Origin: PALSA-1353 sp050012375
Lineage (GTDB): Bacteria; Planctomycetota; Phycisphaerae; Tepidisphaerales; Tepidisphaeraceae
Length of the DNA: 64,000 bases
Reading direction: 5' to 3'
Assembly (NCBI GenBank): GCA_050012375.1
Contig: JBEKHH010000003.1
Coordinates: 93,883-157,882 of the forward strand
Position 1 is the first letter of the stretch; each line of letters starts with the position of its first letter. Shown here piece by piece: positions 51,628 to 59,446 of this stretch. The notes beneath the pieces are model-generated. The model was not told the origin of the DNA. It saw only the letters and a program-made list of their open reading frames with translations, and ran no database searches. Both the position numbers and the translations under genes were made by a program.

Positions 51628-52542
51628 TCAAATGTCTACCGCGCGGGATGGGCGGCTTCTTCGAGAGATGATTCCGAATCGTCGCAAAACGCTTTGCCGT
51701 TGCTCGCCTTGTTTGCCCTTGTTTTCGTGCTGGCGCAGCATCCGGTCGCGAACCCCGCACATCACGTTGTCCACCACGGCCGGAATCGCCACGGCGATGC
51801 TCAGGGACAGGCGCGACAGGGCCTTGGGCCATACCTCGCGGCGAGGGCGCTCGATCGCCCGCACCATTCGGACGGCTACGGCGCCCGGGGATTGTTTGCT
51901 TCCCTCCGCCAGCGCCCCGGGATCCATGCCGCTCAGGTCATTGGCTGTAGAAAAGAATTCGGTCTGGCAACGAACCGGATGTATGCTGGTCACGGCAATC
52001 GCAAACGGCTTCAATTCAACGCGCAGGCCCTCGGCAAGGCTGAGCTGCGCCGCCTTCGTGGCGGCATAGGTGCTGAAATACGGCAGACCCCGCCGGGCGC
52101 AGGCGCTGGAGACGATCATGAGCTGTCCGCGGAACCCGTCGCGCGGTTCCTGATTTTTCATGGCTACGACCGCCTTGCGGCAGCATTCGATCGTGCCGAA
52201 CAGATTGGTGTCAAAAATGCGCCTGATATCCTCTTCGCTCATCGCGTCGAACGGACGGGCAAAGCCATACCCCGCGTTGCACACGATCGTGTCCAGCCGG
52301 CCAAATTTCTCCAGCGCCGTGGCGATGATGCGGTGGCAATCATCGGGGCGGGAAACATCGGCCGCCAAACAACAATGCTCGCCGCCCAGGTCGCGGGCAA
52401 GTTCCTCCAGGCGGTCCAGACGCCGCGCCGCCAGAACCAGCCGTCCCCCGCGCCCGGCCAATTCCATCGCCAGCGCCCGCCCGATCCCGGAACTGGCCCC
52501 CGTGATGACTGTCACCATGTCCTGTAGGCTTCGACGCATCAT
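51628..52542 (-). CDS. Short-chain dehydrogenase with basic C-terminal tail
   Basis: 304 residues. TGASSGIGRALAMELAGRG (cofactor), VCNAGYGFARPF (strand 4) and YFSTYAATKAAQLSLAEGLR with the Tyr-x-x-x-Lys as YAATK are all standard. About 50 extra residues at the end are rich in Arg and Gln (DRMLRQHENKGKQGEQRQS), possibly a membrane or nucleic-acid contact, unusual for the family. Divergent from ribE, with 86 bases between. Substrate unknown. Confidence 0.85.
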   Translation of the reverse strand: MMRRSLQDMVTVITGASSGIGRALAMELAGRGGRLVLAARRLDRLEELARDLGGEHCCLAADVSRPDDCHRIIATALEKFGRLDTIVCNAGYGFARPFDAMSEEDIRRIFDTNLFGTIECCRKAVVAMKNQEPRDGFRGQLMIVSSACARRGLPYFSTYAATKAAQLSLAEGLRVELKPFAIAVTSIHPVRCQTEFFSTANDLSGMDPGALAEGSKQSPGAVAVRMVRAIERPRREVWPKALSRLSLSIAVAIPAVVDNVMCGVRDRMLRQHENKGKQGEQRQSVLRRFGIISRRSRPSRAVDI

Positions 52543-52628
52543 TTCGATTGTACCCTCTATAGCCGATTCTGGGGATTCCTATTCTTTTTCATGTGCACCG
52601 CTGCGGAGGATACCTAAAATGATCCGCA

Positions 52629-53234
52629 ATGTTTACCGGAATCGTGGAAAAAACCGTGACGGTTGCCGCCGTATCGGATGGCCCGCACTTCCGGCGGCTG
52701 ATCCTGGCCCTGAATGTCCCCGACGCTCGCCTGGGGGAAAGCATCGCCATTAACGGCTGTTGTCTGACCGTGGCTGAAATATCGTCCGGAAAAACCGGCT
52801 TTGACGTGGTGAAGGAAACCCTGGACAGGACAAACCTGGGCCTGCTGACCCCCGGCAACCTCGTGAATATTGAGCGTTCCTTGAAGATCGGCGACCGGCT
52901 CGACGGGCATTTTGTTCAAGGACACGTCGATGGGCGCGCCATATTGACCAGCATCCAGTCCGGCGCCGAGGAATGGAGATTCACTCTGGAAGCGCCATAT
53001 GCCTTGGCGCCATACATCGTCCCCAAGGGTTCGGTAGCTCTGGACGGGGTGAGCCTGACCGTCGCCGCCGTCAGCGGAAACGTCTTTGAGGTCGCGCTGA
53101 TTCCAACCACGCTGCGCCGCACCACCCTGGGGCAGATCGCCGAGGGTTGGCCTTTCAATCTGGAGACCGACATCCTGTGCAAAACCGTCGTGTCCTGGCT
53201 CCAAAACCAGCCCAGAGGCGGAGCGCCGCCATGA
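52629..53234 (+). CDS. ribE: Riboflavin synthase, alpha subunit
   Basis: 201 residues. Converts two 6,7-dimethyl-8-ribityllumazines to riboflavin. The N-terminal MFTGIVE is diagnostic. The two lumazine-binding halves show GESIAINGCCLTVAEI and KGSVALDGVSLTVAAV. No FMN riboswitch is visible upstream. The stop overlaps the next gene by the ATGA arrangement. The other rib genes are elsewhere. Confidence 0.95.
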   Translation: MFTGIVEKTVTVAAVSDGPHFRRLILALNVPDARLGESIAINGCCLTVAEISSGKTGFDVVKETLDRTNLGLLTPGNLVNIERSLKIGDRLDGHFVQGHVDGRAILTSIQSGAEEWRFTLEAPYALAPYIVPKGSVALDGVSLTVAAVSGNVFEVALIPTTLRRTTLGQIAEGWPFNLETDILCKTVVSWLQNQPRGGAPP

Positions 53235-54364
53235 ATCCATTGAGACAACTGCATGAACAGGCTGAAGCCGAGTTTCAGCGATACGGGGAAATCGAGATTG
53301 TCTGCACCTTCGGCGAGCCGCAGGCCGAGTATGCCGCCATCCGCAAGGGTTGCGCTCTGATGGACCTGCCGCAAAGGGGAATCCTTGAGGCGACCGGCCC
53401 AGATCGGATCGATTTTCTAAACCGCTTTTTGACCAATGGGCTGATGGTGAAAGATTCCAAGGCGGCCCTTGCCGCGGGGAGCGGGGTTTATGCTTTTCTA
53501 CTCAACAACAAGGGCCGAATTGTCGCGGATGTGAATGTCCTGGAGCGCGGGGACCGGACGCTTCTGGAAACCGATGCCCGAAACATACCCCTGCTCCGGG
53601 ACGTTCTGGAAAAACACCGGTTCTCCGAAAAAGTTAACTTCGAAAGCCTGCTCGAGAAAAGTCACCAGATCGCGCTGCATGGGCCGAAGGCCGCGGATAT
53701 TTTACGGCGCATCGTCCCCGGCTGGATCGAATTGGCTCCCCTCGGCTCGCGGGCGGCGAAAATCGGCGCCACCGAGACGGTCATCTGGCGCGATGACCCG
53801 TGCGCATCCCCGGGATATTACCTCATCATTCCGGCCCCCAGCGCCGCCAAACTGTGGATGGAAATTCTCTCCTCATTTTCGGCAGGAGAACCGGGCAAGC
53901 GGGCCGTCAGGCCGGCCGGATGGGCCGTGTTCAACACCACCCGCATCGAGGCGGGTCGTCCGATCTTCGGCATTGATTTCGATGATACCGTCCTGCCCGC
54001 GGAAACCGGGCAATTGCAGCGGGCCGTCAGCTTCACCAAGGGGTGTTATCTCGGCCAGGAGATCGTCGCGCGGATGCACGCCCGCGGCCAGGTGCCGCGA
54101 CAGATCGTCGGAATTAAAATGCGCGACGACGCCCTGCCGATGGCCGGCGCGCCGATGATGGACGACCAGCAGAATCAGGTCGGCGGCGTCACCAGCAGCA
54201 CGGTTTCCCCGGTTTTGTCGGGCGCTTCGATCGGCCTGGCCATGGTCAAGTCCGCCTTCGCCAAGCCGGGAACCACCCTGCGGGTCGCCGCCGAGGGAGC
54301 CCTTCGGCCCGGGACCGTGGTGGAATTGCCCTTTGTGAAAAGCCAGGCCAACGCCGGCGATTGA
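53231..54364 (+). CDS. ygfZ: YgfZ/GcvT-like folate-binding protein
   Basis: 377 residues from the ATG at 53231. The hallmark SFTKGCYLGQEIVARMHARGQVPR contains the KGCYxGQE motif with the redox-active Cys of YgfZ. YgfZ uses folate to help repair or build iron-sulphur clusters. The N-terminal part (GCALMDLPQRGILEATGPDRIDFLNRFLTN) matches the GcvT fold. Start overlaps the ribE stop. Iron-sulphur clients in this window include MqnE. Confidence 0.88.
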   Translation: MNPLRQLHEQAEAEFQRYGEIEIVCTFGEPQAEYAAIRKGCALMDLPQRGILEATGPDRIDFLNRFLTNGLMVKDSKAALAAGSGVYAFLLNNKGRIVADVNVLERGDRTLLETDARNIPLLRDVLEKHRFSEKVNFESLLEKSHQIALHGPKAADILRRIVPGWIELAPLGSRAAKIGATETVIWRDDPCASPGYYLIIPAPSAAKLWMEILSSFSAGEPGKRAVRPAGWAVFNTTRIEAGRPIFGIDFDDTVLPAETGQLQRAVSFTKGCYLGQEIVARMHARGQVPRQIVGIKMRDDALPMAGAPMMDDQQNQVGGVTSSTVSPVLSGASIGLAMVKSAFAKPGTTLRVAAEGALRPGTVVELPFVKSQANAGD

Positions 54365-54399
54365 TTGCGTGCCCCGCCCCACGCTTGTAGGGTGAAATC

Positions 54400-55206
54400 A
54401 TGGTTCCCTCACCGTTTCGCGTCGAGCCGGGGAAAAAAGTGGATTTGTCCCATTGGCCCACGAACCAAACCTCCCCCTTCAAAGACAAGGACCAGGCCAA
54501 GCCGGCGATCAAGAAGAACCTCAAGCGCCTGATCGAGCTTCAGGAATTGTTATACGCATCGGGAAGTCATTCGGTATTGATCGTCCTTCAGGCGATGGAC
54601 GCCGGCGGGAAGGATGGAGCGATCGACCATGTCTTCAGCGGCGTGAATCCGCAGGGATGTAACGTCACCAGCTTCAAGGTTCCCAGCCATCTGGAACTGG
54701 CCCATGACTATCTGTGGAGATATCACCTGGCCTGCCCGCTCAAGGGAATGATGGAGATTTTCAATCGGTCGCATTACGAGAGCGTCCTCGTGGAGCGCGT
54801 GCACAAAATCGTCCCGAAGGAAGTCTGGTCCCGACGCTACGAGCAAATCAACGACTTTGAGCGCATGCTGACCCAGGAGAACACCCTGATCCTCAAATTC
54901 TTCCTGCATATTTCCAAAGCGGAGCAACGAAGGCGGCTGGAAGCGAGGCTGGAGGACAAGACCAAGCACTGGAAATTCAATCCATTGGACCTCGCCGAGC
55001 GCAAGCGATGGGACGACTACGCCGAAGCGTTCGAAGATGCGCTGCGCTATTGTTCAACCGAGGAAGCGCCGTGGTACGTGGTGCCCTCCGACCACAAATG
55101 GTTCAGGAATTGGGTGCTTTCCGACACCATCGCCCGGGCCCTGGAAAAGCTGAATTTGAAATATCCCCCCGCCCCGCCCGGCCTAGATGACATCAAGATC
55201 CATTAA
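54400..55206 (+). CDS. ppk2: Polyphosphate kinase 2 family protein
   Basis: 268 residues. LQAMDAGGKDGAIDHVFSGV holds a Walker A-like loop; FKVPSHLELAHDYLWRYH and IFNRSHYESVLVERVH hold the Walker B-like Asp-to-Asn/Arg region and lid, as in the PPK2 class III enzymes that phosphorylate AMP or ADP with polyphosphate. The length fits a single-domain member. Gap from the previous gene is 35 bases, so the two may be co-transcribed. Confidence 0.9.
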   Translation: MVPSPFRVEPGKKVDLSHWPTNQTSPFKDKDQAKPAIKKNLKRLIELQELLYASGSHSVLIVLQAMDAGGKDGAIDHVFSGVNPQGCNVTSFKVPSHLELAHDYLWRYHLACPLKGMMEIFNRSHYESVLVERVHKIVPKEVWSRRYEQINDFERMLTQENTLILKFFLHISKAEQRRRLEARLEDKTKHWKFNPLDLAERKRWDDYAEAFEDALRYCSTEEAPWYVVPSDHKWFRNWVLSDTIARALEKLNLKYPPAPPGLDDIKIH

Positions 55207-55329
55207 ATAGGGAACCGTGATTCAGGGACAATTCAAGCATATTTAGCGGCGGTGCGAAGCACCGCGGGTTCCGCCGATGTCGGCAGGTCCTCCACGCTAT
55301 GCACGAAGCATGTTTTTTGGCGGGGAACG

Positions 55330-55698
55330 TTACGCTGCTTCCGCCTGCGGGGGACGCCGCGTCCGCGATGCCTGCTCACGCGCCGTGCGCCACAGCCCGA
55401 CATCGCGGCACGGGCCGTCCTCTTCTTCGGCCATCATATCTTCGTCTTGCCCGAACGAATCGTCGGCTAGCTCGGCCGGCTGGAACGTCAGCGCTTGCAA
55501 CTCTTCGCTGCTGACCACCGGTTCGACGATCTCCGGACGCGGCGTGCTTCGGGAATAGCCGATCCCCGCCATGTCCACGAACAGGAATTGTCCGTCCACG
55601 TGCGAGGGAATCGACCCATTGGCAATTCCGGCCAGAACATGTTCGACGCTCACCCCCCAAATTTCAGCAGCTATGGCCGGAGCCACCCAAGATGACAT
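55330..55698 (-). CDS. Hypothetical protein
   Basis: 122 residues from the ATG at 55698, preceded by GGAGG. The N-terminal half (APAIAAEIWGVSVEHVLAGIANGSIPSHVDGQFLFV) resembles an excisionase/MerR-like helix-turn-helix where a variable residue set is followed by a wing, so a DNA-binding role is possible. The C-terminal half is acidic (QDEDMMAEEEDG). The upstream gene at 55805 is on the same strand, about 100 bases away. Confidence 0.6.
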   Translation of the reverse strand: MSSWVAPAIAAEIWGVSVEHVLAGIANGSIPSHVDGQFLFVDMAGIGYSRSTPRPEIVEPVVSSEELQALTFQPAELADDSFGQDEDMMAEEEDGPCRDVGLWRTAREQASRTRRPPQAEAA

Positions 55699-55804
55699 TG
55701 CTGTGCCTCCAAAATGATAAAGGTGACATCGGCTGAAATTGTGAGCGACTATACATAACCGCGCATCGTCCGGTAACCGCCGCGAAGGTTCGGCTGATGA
55801 TCTG

Positions 55805-56959
55805 TCAGACGAAGAGATAGACATATGCGGCGAAGGAAATTGCCGCCAGACCTGCCGCGACGGCTATGCCCCACAACACCATCCGTCGCCGGACGGCCAG
55901 GGACAAGGTCGCGATGGTCACCCCCGTTTGCGCGCCGAGCATGACGTAGAAGAATTCCTTGCTCCGCAGCCGGTGCCGCTCGGACAGAAAGCTCTCTTTC
56001 CGCACCCGAACCTCGTAAAGCTGGGCAAGGACCTGATTGTAGCGCGCGTCGCGATCATAGCGCGCGGAGTTGAAACGCAGGCCGGCTATGCTGAATGCGG
56101 CATTCAATTGACCGGCGATTTCGTGAACGGAGACCCTGGACTTGTCGAACACGTTCTCATCCACCTGATCGGATGCCCAGCCGGCGCTCCGCTCGAACGC
56201 CGACGTCTTAGTCGCAATTCCGTCAAAGATCGCGGCAATTCGGCTGACATCCCGCTCCATGCGGCGGATCGCATTGTCGAACGCCACCGCATTGTCGGTT
56301 GCGATTCCCACCGCGTGATCGAGGCGGTCTTCATCGATCTGTCCGGCCTCTCGCTCCAAATCGGCTTCGGGGACGCGCGCATCCACCGCGCGGATCGAGT
56401 CGGTGATCGCCGGATCGTTGATCGTCTGCTCCTCAATCCTTGGCACGTCTCCCCGAAAGAAACCCGCGACGGCGTCCGCCGCATCCGGCTGGGTTGTCGC
56501 CTGATTCAGTTGCCGCACCAGGAAAGCCACCCGATCCGTGCAATCCGTCAGTTCCTTGGCGACCCCCGTATCCGAACCGGCCGAATTAGATGAATCCACT
56601 GTTTCGATAATCGCCCGCTTCATTTGATCGACCAGATGCTTTCCAGCGGTTCGCAAACTCTCGGCATCAAGGGGAATCGGTTGGCTCAAATTTTCCAGGA
56701 TCCGGATCGAATTCAGGCTTTGTTCCTCTCGCAGTCGCTTGGCCTGGAAGAAACCCCATTGGTCGGAAACCTTGGACTGCATTTGCGCGGCAATGGATCG
56801 GTAATACTGGGCGGCGCTCATCTCGCTGGAAGAAACGCCGGCCAGCACCGTCGCCAGAACGGTGAGGATCACCGGAGTATAGACAACGATGTTCTCCCCC
56901 AACGTCCTCTTTTGACCCGCTTCACCCGCGGCTGATGGGATGGTCGGCAATTTGGCCAT
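55805..56959 (-). CDS. DUF4337-like membrane protein
   Basis: 384 residues. A helix at 24-42 (IVVYTPVILTVLATVLAGV) is followed by AAQYYRSIAAQMQSKVSDQWGFFQAKRLR, close to the DUF4337 pattern (A-x-DQW-x-YQAK). The middle is long coiled helices; two further helices close the protein (VTIATLSLAVRRRMVLWGIAVAAGLAAISFA). Most of the chain would face one side of the membrane. No function is known for the family. It ends three bases before the start of queD on the same strand... the two genes are separated by 3 bases. Confidence 0.72.
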   Translation of the reverse strand: MAKLPTIPSAAGEAGQKRTLGENIVVYTPVILTVLATVLAGVSSSEMSAAQYYRSIAAQMQSKVSDQWGFFQAKRLREEQSLNSIRILENLSQPIPLDAESLRTAGKHLVDQMKRAIIETVDSSNSAGSDTGVAKELTDCTDRVAFLVRQLNQATTQPDAADAVAGFFRGDVPRIEEQTINDPAITDSIRAVDARVPEADLEREAGQIDEDRLDHAVGIATDNAVAFDNAIRRMERDVSRIAAIFDGIATKTSAFERSAGWASDQVDENVFDKSRVSVHEIAGQLNAAFSIAGLRFNSARYDRDARYNQVLAQLYEVRVRKESFLSERHRLRSKEFFYVMLGAQTGVTIATLSLAVRRRMVLWGIAVAAGLAAISFAAYVYLFV

Positions 56960-56962
56960 TGC

Positions 56963-57349
56963 TCACCTGTCACCCGTGTTTGCCCGGCCTGGACCACGAT
57001 ATTCGCATGAGGTCGTGCAGGTCTCGCGAACGATGATGGCCGAAAGCTGCGGCAACGCCGGCTTCAATCGATCATAAATCCACACCGCCAGGATTTCGCT
57101 GGTTGGATTGCCCAACCCTTCGATTTCATTCAGCAGGTAATGATCGAGGCGTTTGACGATTGGCTCGGCCGCCTTCTGGATGTCCCCGTAATCGACGAGA
57201 TATCCCTTGGCCGGATCGACGTCGCCTTCGACGATGACATCGAAATGGAAGGAATGGCCGTGCAGGCGGCGACATTTATGCCCATCCGGAAACGACGGCA
57301 GATGGTGCGCCGCCTCGAAATGAAAGGATTTGCACAGTCGAACGAACAT
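56963..57349 (-). CDS. queD: 6-carboxytetrahydropterin synthase QueD
   Basis: 128 residues. Makes 6-carboxy-tetrahydropterin for queuosine synthesis. Zinc ligands are in FHFEAAHHLP and LHGHSFH; the catalytic Cys is in GHKCRRL; the Asp-His pair is in RLDHYLLN and a late Glu in VRETCTTSCEYRG. Length and motifs are complete. The other que genes are not in the window. Close-spaced with the DUF4337-like gene. Confidence 0.94.
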   Translation of the reverse strand: MFVRLCKSFHFEAAHHLPSFPDGHKCRRLHGHSFHFDVIVEGDVDPAKGYLVDYGDIQKAAEPIVKRLDHYLLNEIEGLGNPTSEILAVWIYDRLKPALPQLSAIIVRETCTTSCEYRGPGRANTGDR

Positions 57350-57490
57350 CGGGCCGGCATTCTAATCAGAATCGCCCAATTCTCGAACCCCCCATGCCGT
57401 TTAGCCGCCGCGGCCTCGCGGCGGAATTCCCACCGCCCTCCGACAATCGCGTCCCCCCTTTGACCACCAACCGTGAACCGTTCCAACGCC

Positions 57491-58636
57491 CTAATCCAGC
57501 CAATCCTTCTTCTTCAGCCGCTCGGGAACATATTCTTCGGTGACGTAGCTGATGTCCTTGGTGATGAGCGACTCGACTTCCATCTTGAAGCCGTTGGACA
57601 GCATCTGCTCGATTTCCTTTTGCCAGGCCTTGTTTTCCTTGAACCACGGATAGTTGGCGATTTCCCCGGCTCGCTTCTTGTCGTTTTCGTTCAGTTCGAC
57701 CTGCACGTCGTCGCTCAGCTTGCATTGCACGTAATCCTTGGCCCGAATCCCCAGGAACATCGCGCTGGGAATCGCCAGCCGCTCGCTTTCAAACGCCAGG
57801 CTGATCGAGCCCTGCTTGATCACGCTGTAGATGTAATGCCCCCAAGGATCGCAGTCCAGCAGGCAGATGATGGGGAGTTTGGCTTCGCCGCTGAAACGCT
57901 GGAGAAGCCGTCGCACGCCGCGCGGCGGCTGGCCCCCGCCGTGCGTCAGGATGCAGTTGTGCGTCTCCCAGAACCGATCCTCGTTAAACCGGTTCCACAC
58001 CGTTCCCTTTTCCACGTGCAACACGAAATCCGCGTCGATCTTTTTGAACTGAATGATGTCCGCTTCGGTGATGCTCGGAATGGCGTAGCCCCCGCTGCCC
58101 ATCCGGCGGCAATCGATTTCATCTCCCTTGTCCACAATCGTGATGTTGCCGACCATGGCCCCGCGGTTCTCGGCGAAAATATGCAGGTCCTCGCGAAGCG
58201 TTCCCAGCGCCACCTCCAGGTCTTCCAGGATGCCGTCCGATTCGTCCTGCCCCATGAACGTCTTTTCCCCCTTGGTCCCCTGGATCGTGTGCAATCCCTT
58301 GTAGAACATGCCCCGAAGGCTCAGCGTCTTCTCCGCCGCGATCAGCTCCTTGATGCTGTTCCCATGCAGCAGCGTCTGCATGAATTGCTTGGCCTGGTTC
58401 AGGTTGAACAGCTCCCGGCTGGCCTTGGCGTCGCCCATCTGCAAAATCCTGCGCCTCTTGTTCCAGATCGTGTTGGACCGCGTGCGCGCCGGGATGGCCA
58501 CGGAAATGTCCCGGCCTTTGAATGCGTCCGTGGACACCTCATCCGCCAGATCGACGATCTTGCCGAGCGTGACCTTGTCCCGTTCCCTCATCCGATTGCT
58601 GAGTCCGGCGGTGGATTTGGATTTTTTCTTGGCCAT
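57491..58636 (-). CDS. top6A: DNA topoisomerase VI subunit A (Spo11-like)
   Basis: 381 residues. The subunit cuts both DNA strands through an active-site Tyr, here Tyr112 in TLSLRGMFYKGL. The Toprim domain has Glu209 in FVLHVEKGTVWNRF and the Asp pair 261/263 in CLLDCDPWGHYI. The product is of normal length and intact. Top6 is standard in archaea and plants but patchy in bacteria. Its partner top6B lies upstream on the same strand, but with about 800 bases and two accessory genes between. Confidence 0.93.
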   Translation of the reverse strand: MAKKKSKSTAGLSNRMRERDKVTLGKIVDLADEVSTDAFKGRDISVAIPARTRSNTIWNKRRRILQMGDAKASRELFNLNQAKQFMQTLLHGNSIKELIAAEKTLSLRGMFYKGLHTIQGTKGEKTFMGQDESDGILEDLEVALGTLREDLHIFAENRGAMVGNITIVDKGDEIDCRRMGSGGYAIPSITEADIIQFKKIDADFVLHVEKGTVWNRFNEDRFWETHNCILTHGGGQPPRGVRRLLQRFSGEAKLPIICLLDCDPWGHYIYSVIKQGSISLAFESERLAIPSAMFLGIRAKDYVQCKLSDDVQVELNENDKKRAGEIANYPWFKENKAWQKEIEQMLSNGFKMEVESLITKDISYVTEEYVPERLKKKDWLD

Positions 58637-58759
58637 GATTCTTACCTGAAAAGCCTTTTGAACTACCCGCTACGGCGGAAATTTTGTTGTCTGCGACGAC
58701 GCTTGCTGGTTTCGTTCATAGGGGTCTCACGGCGGTCGCTGATGCGGTTTGTCTCCTCG

Positions 58760-59062
58760 TCACGCGGCATAAGCAACCTGAGCTGATCTGCGAATCCGAT
58801 TGCGAAGATACGGATGGATCATGTCGTCCGTATGCAGATGCACCTGGCGGCCAAATAGTTCGGTCAATTGCAGTTGAAGGCTTCCCAGCTCGAACAGTCC
58901 GAGGTTGTCAACGCCGGTGAAATGCACGATGGCATCGATGTCGCTATTCGGCCGGAAATCGCTCCGCGTGATCGAACCAAAGAACAATAGCTCGCGAATG
59001 CCGTTCCGCCGACAGAACTGCGCGAGACGCGCTTCGTCGATTTCGATCTCGTGGAACTTCAT
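58760..59062 (-). CDS. MNT-type nucleotidyltransferase
   Basis: 100 residues from the ATG at 59062. GIRELLFFGSITRSDFRPNSDIDAIVHF has the minimal nucleotidyltransferase motif GSxxR...SDID. Such small enzymes usually pair with a HEPN protein as a toxin-antitoxin system that adds AMP to the toxin; no HEPN gene is next to it. It stands between top6A and hicB. Confidence 0.78.
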   Translation of the reverse strand: MKFHEIEIDEARLAQFCRRNGIRELLFFGSITRSDFRPNSDIDAIVHFTGVDNLGLFELGSLQLQLTELFGRQVHLHTDDMIHPYLRNRIRRSAQVAYAA

Positions 59063-59128
59063 CTTGCCATCTATCCCAGCCGATTCACGGCCTCCAAAAG
59101 GCCTTTGGGCCATCCGACACGGCCCGAG

Positions 59129-59203
59129 TCAAACAAGTTGTCCACATAGAAGTTCGACTCCAACAACCAAGCGAGCCATCTCCTTGCCGGACACTTGCTT
59201 CAT
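59129..59203 (-). pseudogene. Truncated hicA toxin
   Basis: The ATG at 59203 overlaps the hicB stop (ATGA). The first 12 codons, MKQVSGKEMARL, are exactly the start expected of HicA, but the frame ends at codon 25 without the GWxxxRxxGSHH core. In another frame the next 90 or so bases read LLESNFYVDNLFDSG and so on, like the end of a different protein. The toxin is not functional. Confidence 0.6.
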
Positions 59204-59403
59204 ATCGCGATCTCAAGCACGCGCCCGTCCTCGGAGGACTTTGGCTCCTCGAGATCCACGCTCAGGCATCCTTCAATCGCTTCATAAAGATTCTGAAGCA
59301 GTTCCTCAAATGTCTCGCCCTGCGTTGCGCAGCCAGGAATGGATGGAACCTCGGCCCAGTACCCGCCCTCCTCCGCATCGTGAATGACTACTTTGATTTT
59401 CAT
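59200..59403 (-). CDS. hicB: HicB-family antitoxin
   Basis: 67 residues. MKIKVVIHDAEEGGYWAEVPSIPGCATQGETFEELLQN is the typical HicB partial RNase H fold. Normally it neutralises HicA, but the following toxin gene is broken, so it is an orphan. It lacks the longer C-terminal DNA-binding domain of some HicBs. A TGATATGAT extended -10 box lies six bases before the start. Confidence 0.88.
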   Translation of the reverse strand: MKIKVVIHDAEEGGYWAEVPSIPGCATQGETFEELLQNLYEAIEGCLSVDLEEPKSSEDGRVLEIAI

Positions 59404-59409
59404 ATCTGA

Positions 59410-59415
59410 ATCATA
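59410..59415 (-). promoter_or_regulatory. Extended -10 box of hicB
   Basis: On the minus strand TGA precedes TATGAT (59415-59410), then six bases (TCAGAT) and the hicB ATG. A leaderless mRNA is predicted. No -35 with standard spacing. Confidence 0.5.
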
Positions 59416-59446
59416 TCACCTGCACGCCGATCTTCGTCCCGAAAAA

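Noticed and set aside
58760..59062. HEPN-MNT toxin-antitoxin pair
   Set aside because: The nucleotidyltransferase is present but no HEPN gene is adjacent; the preceding sequence belongs to hicB and a broken hicA.
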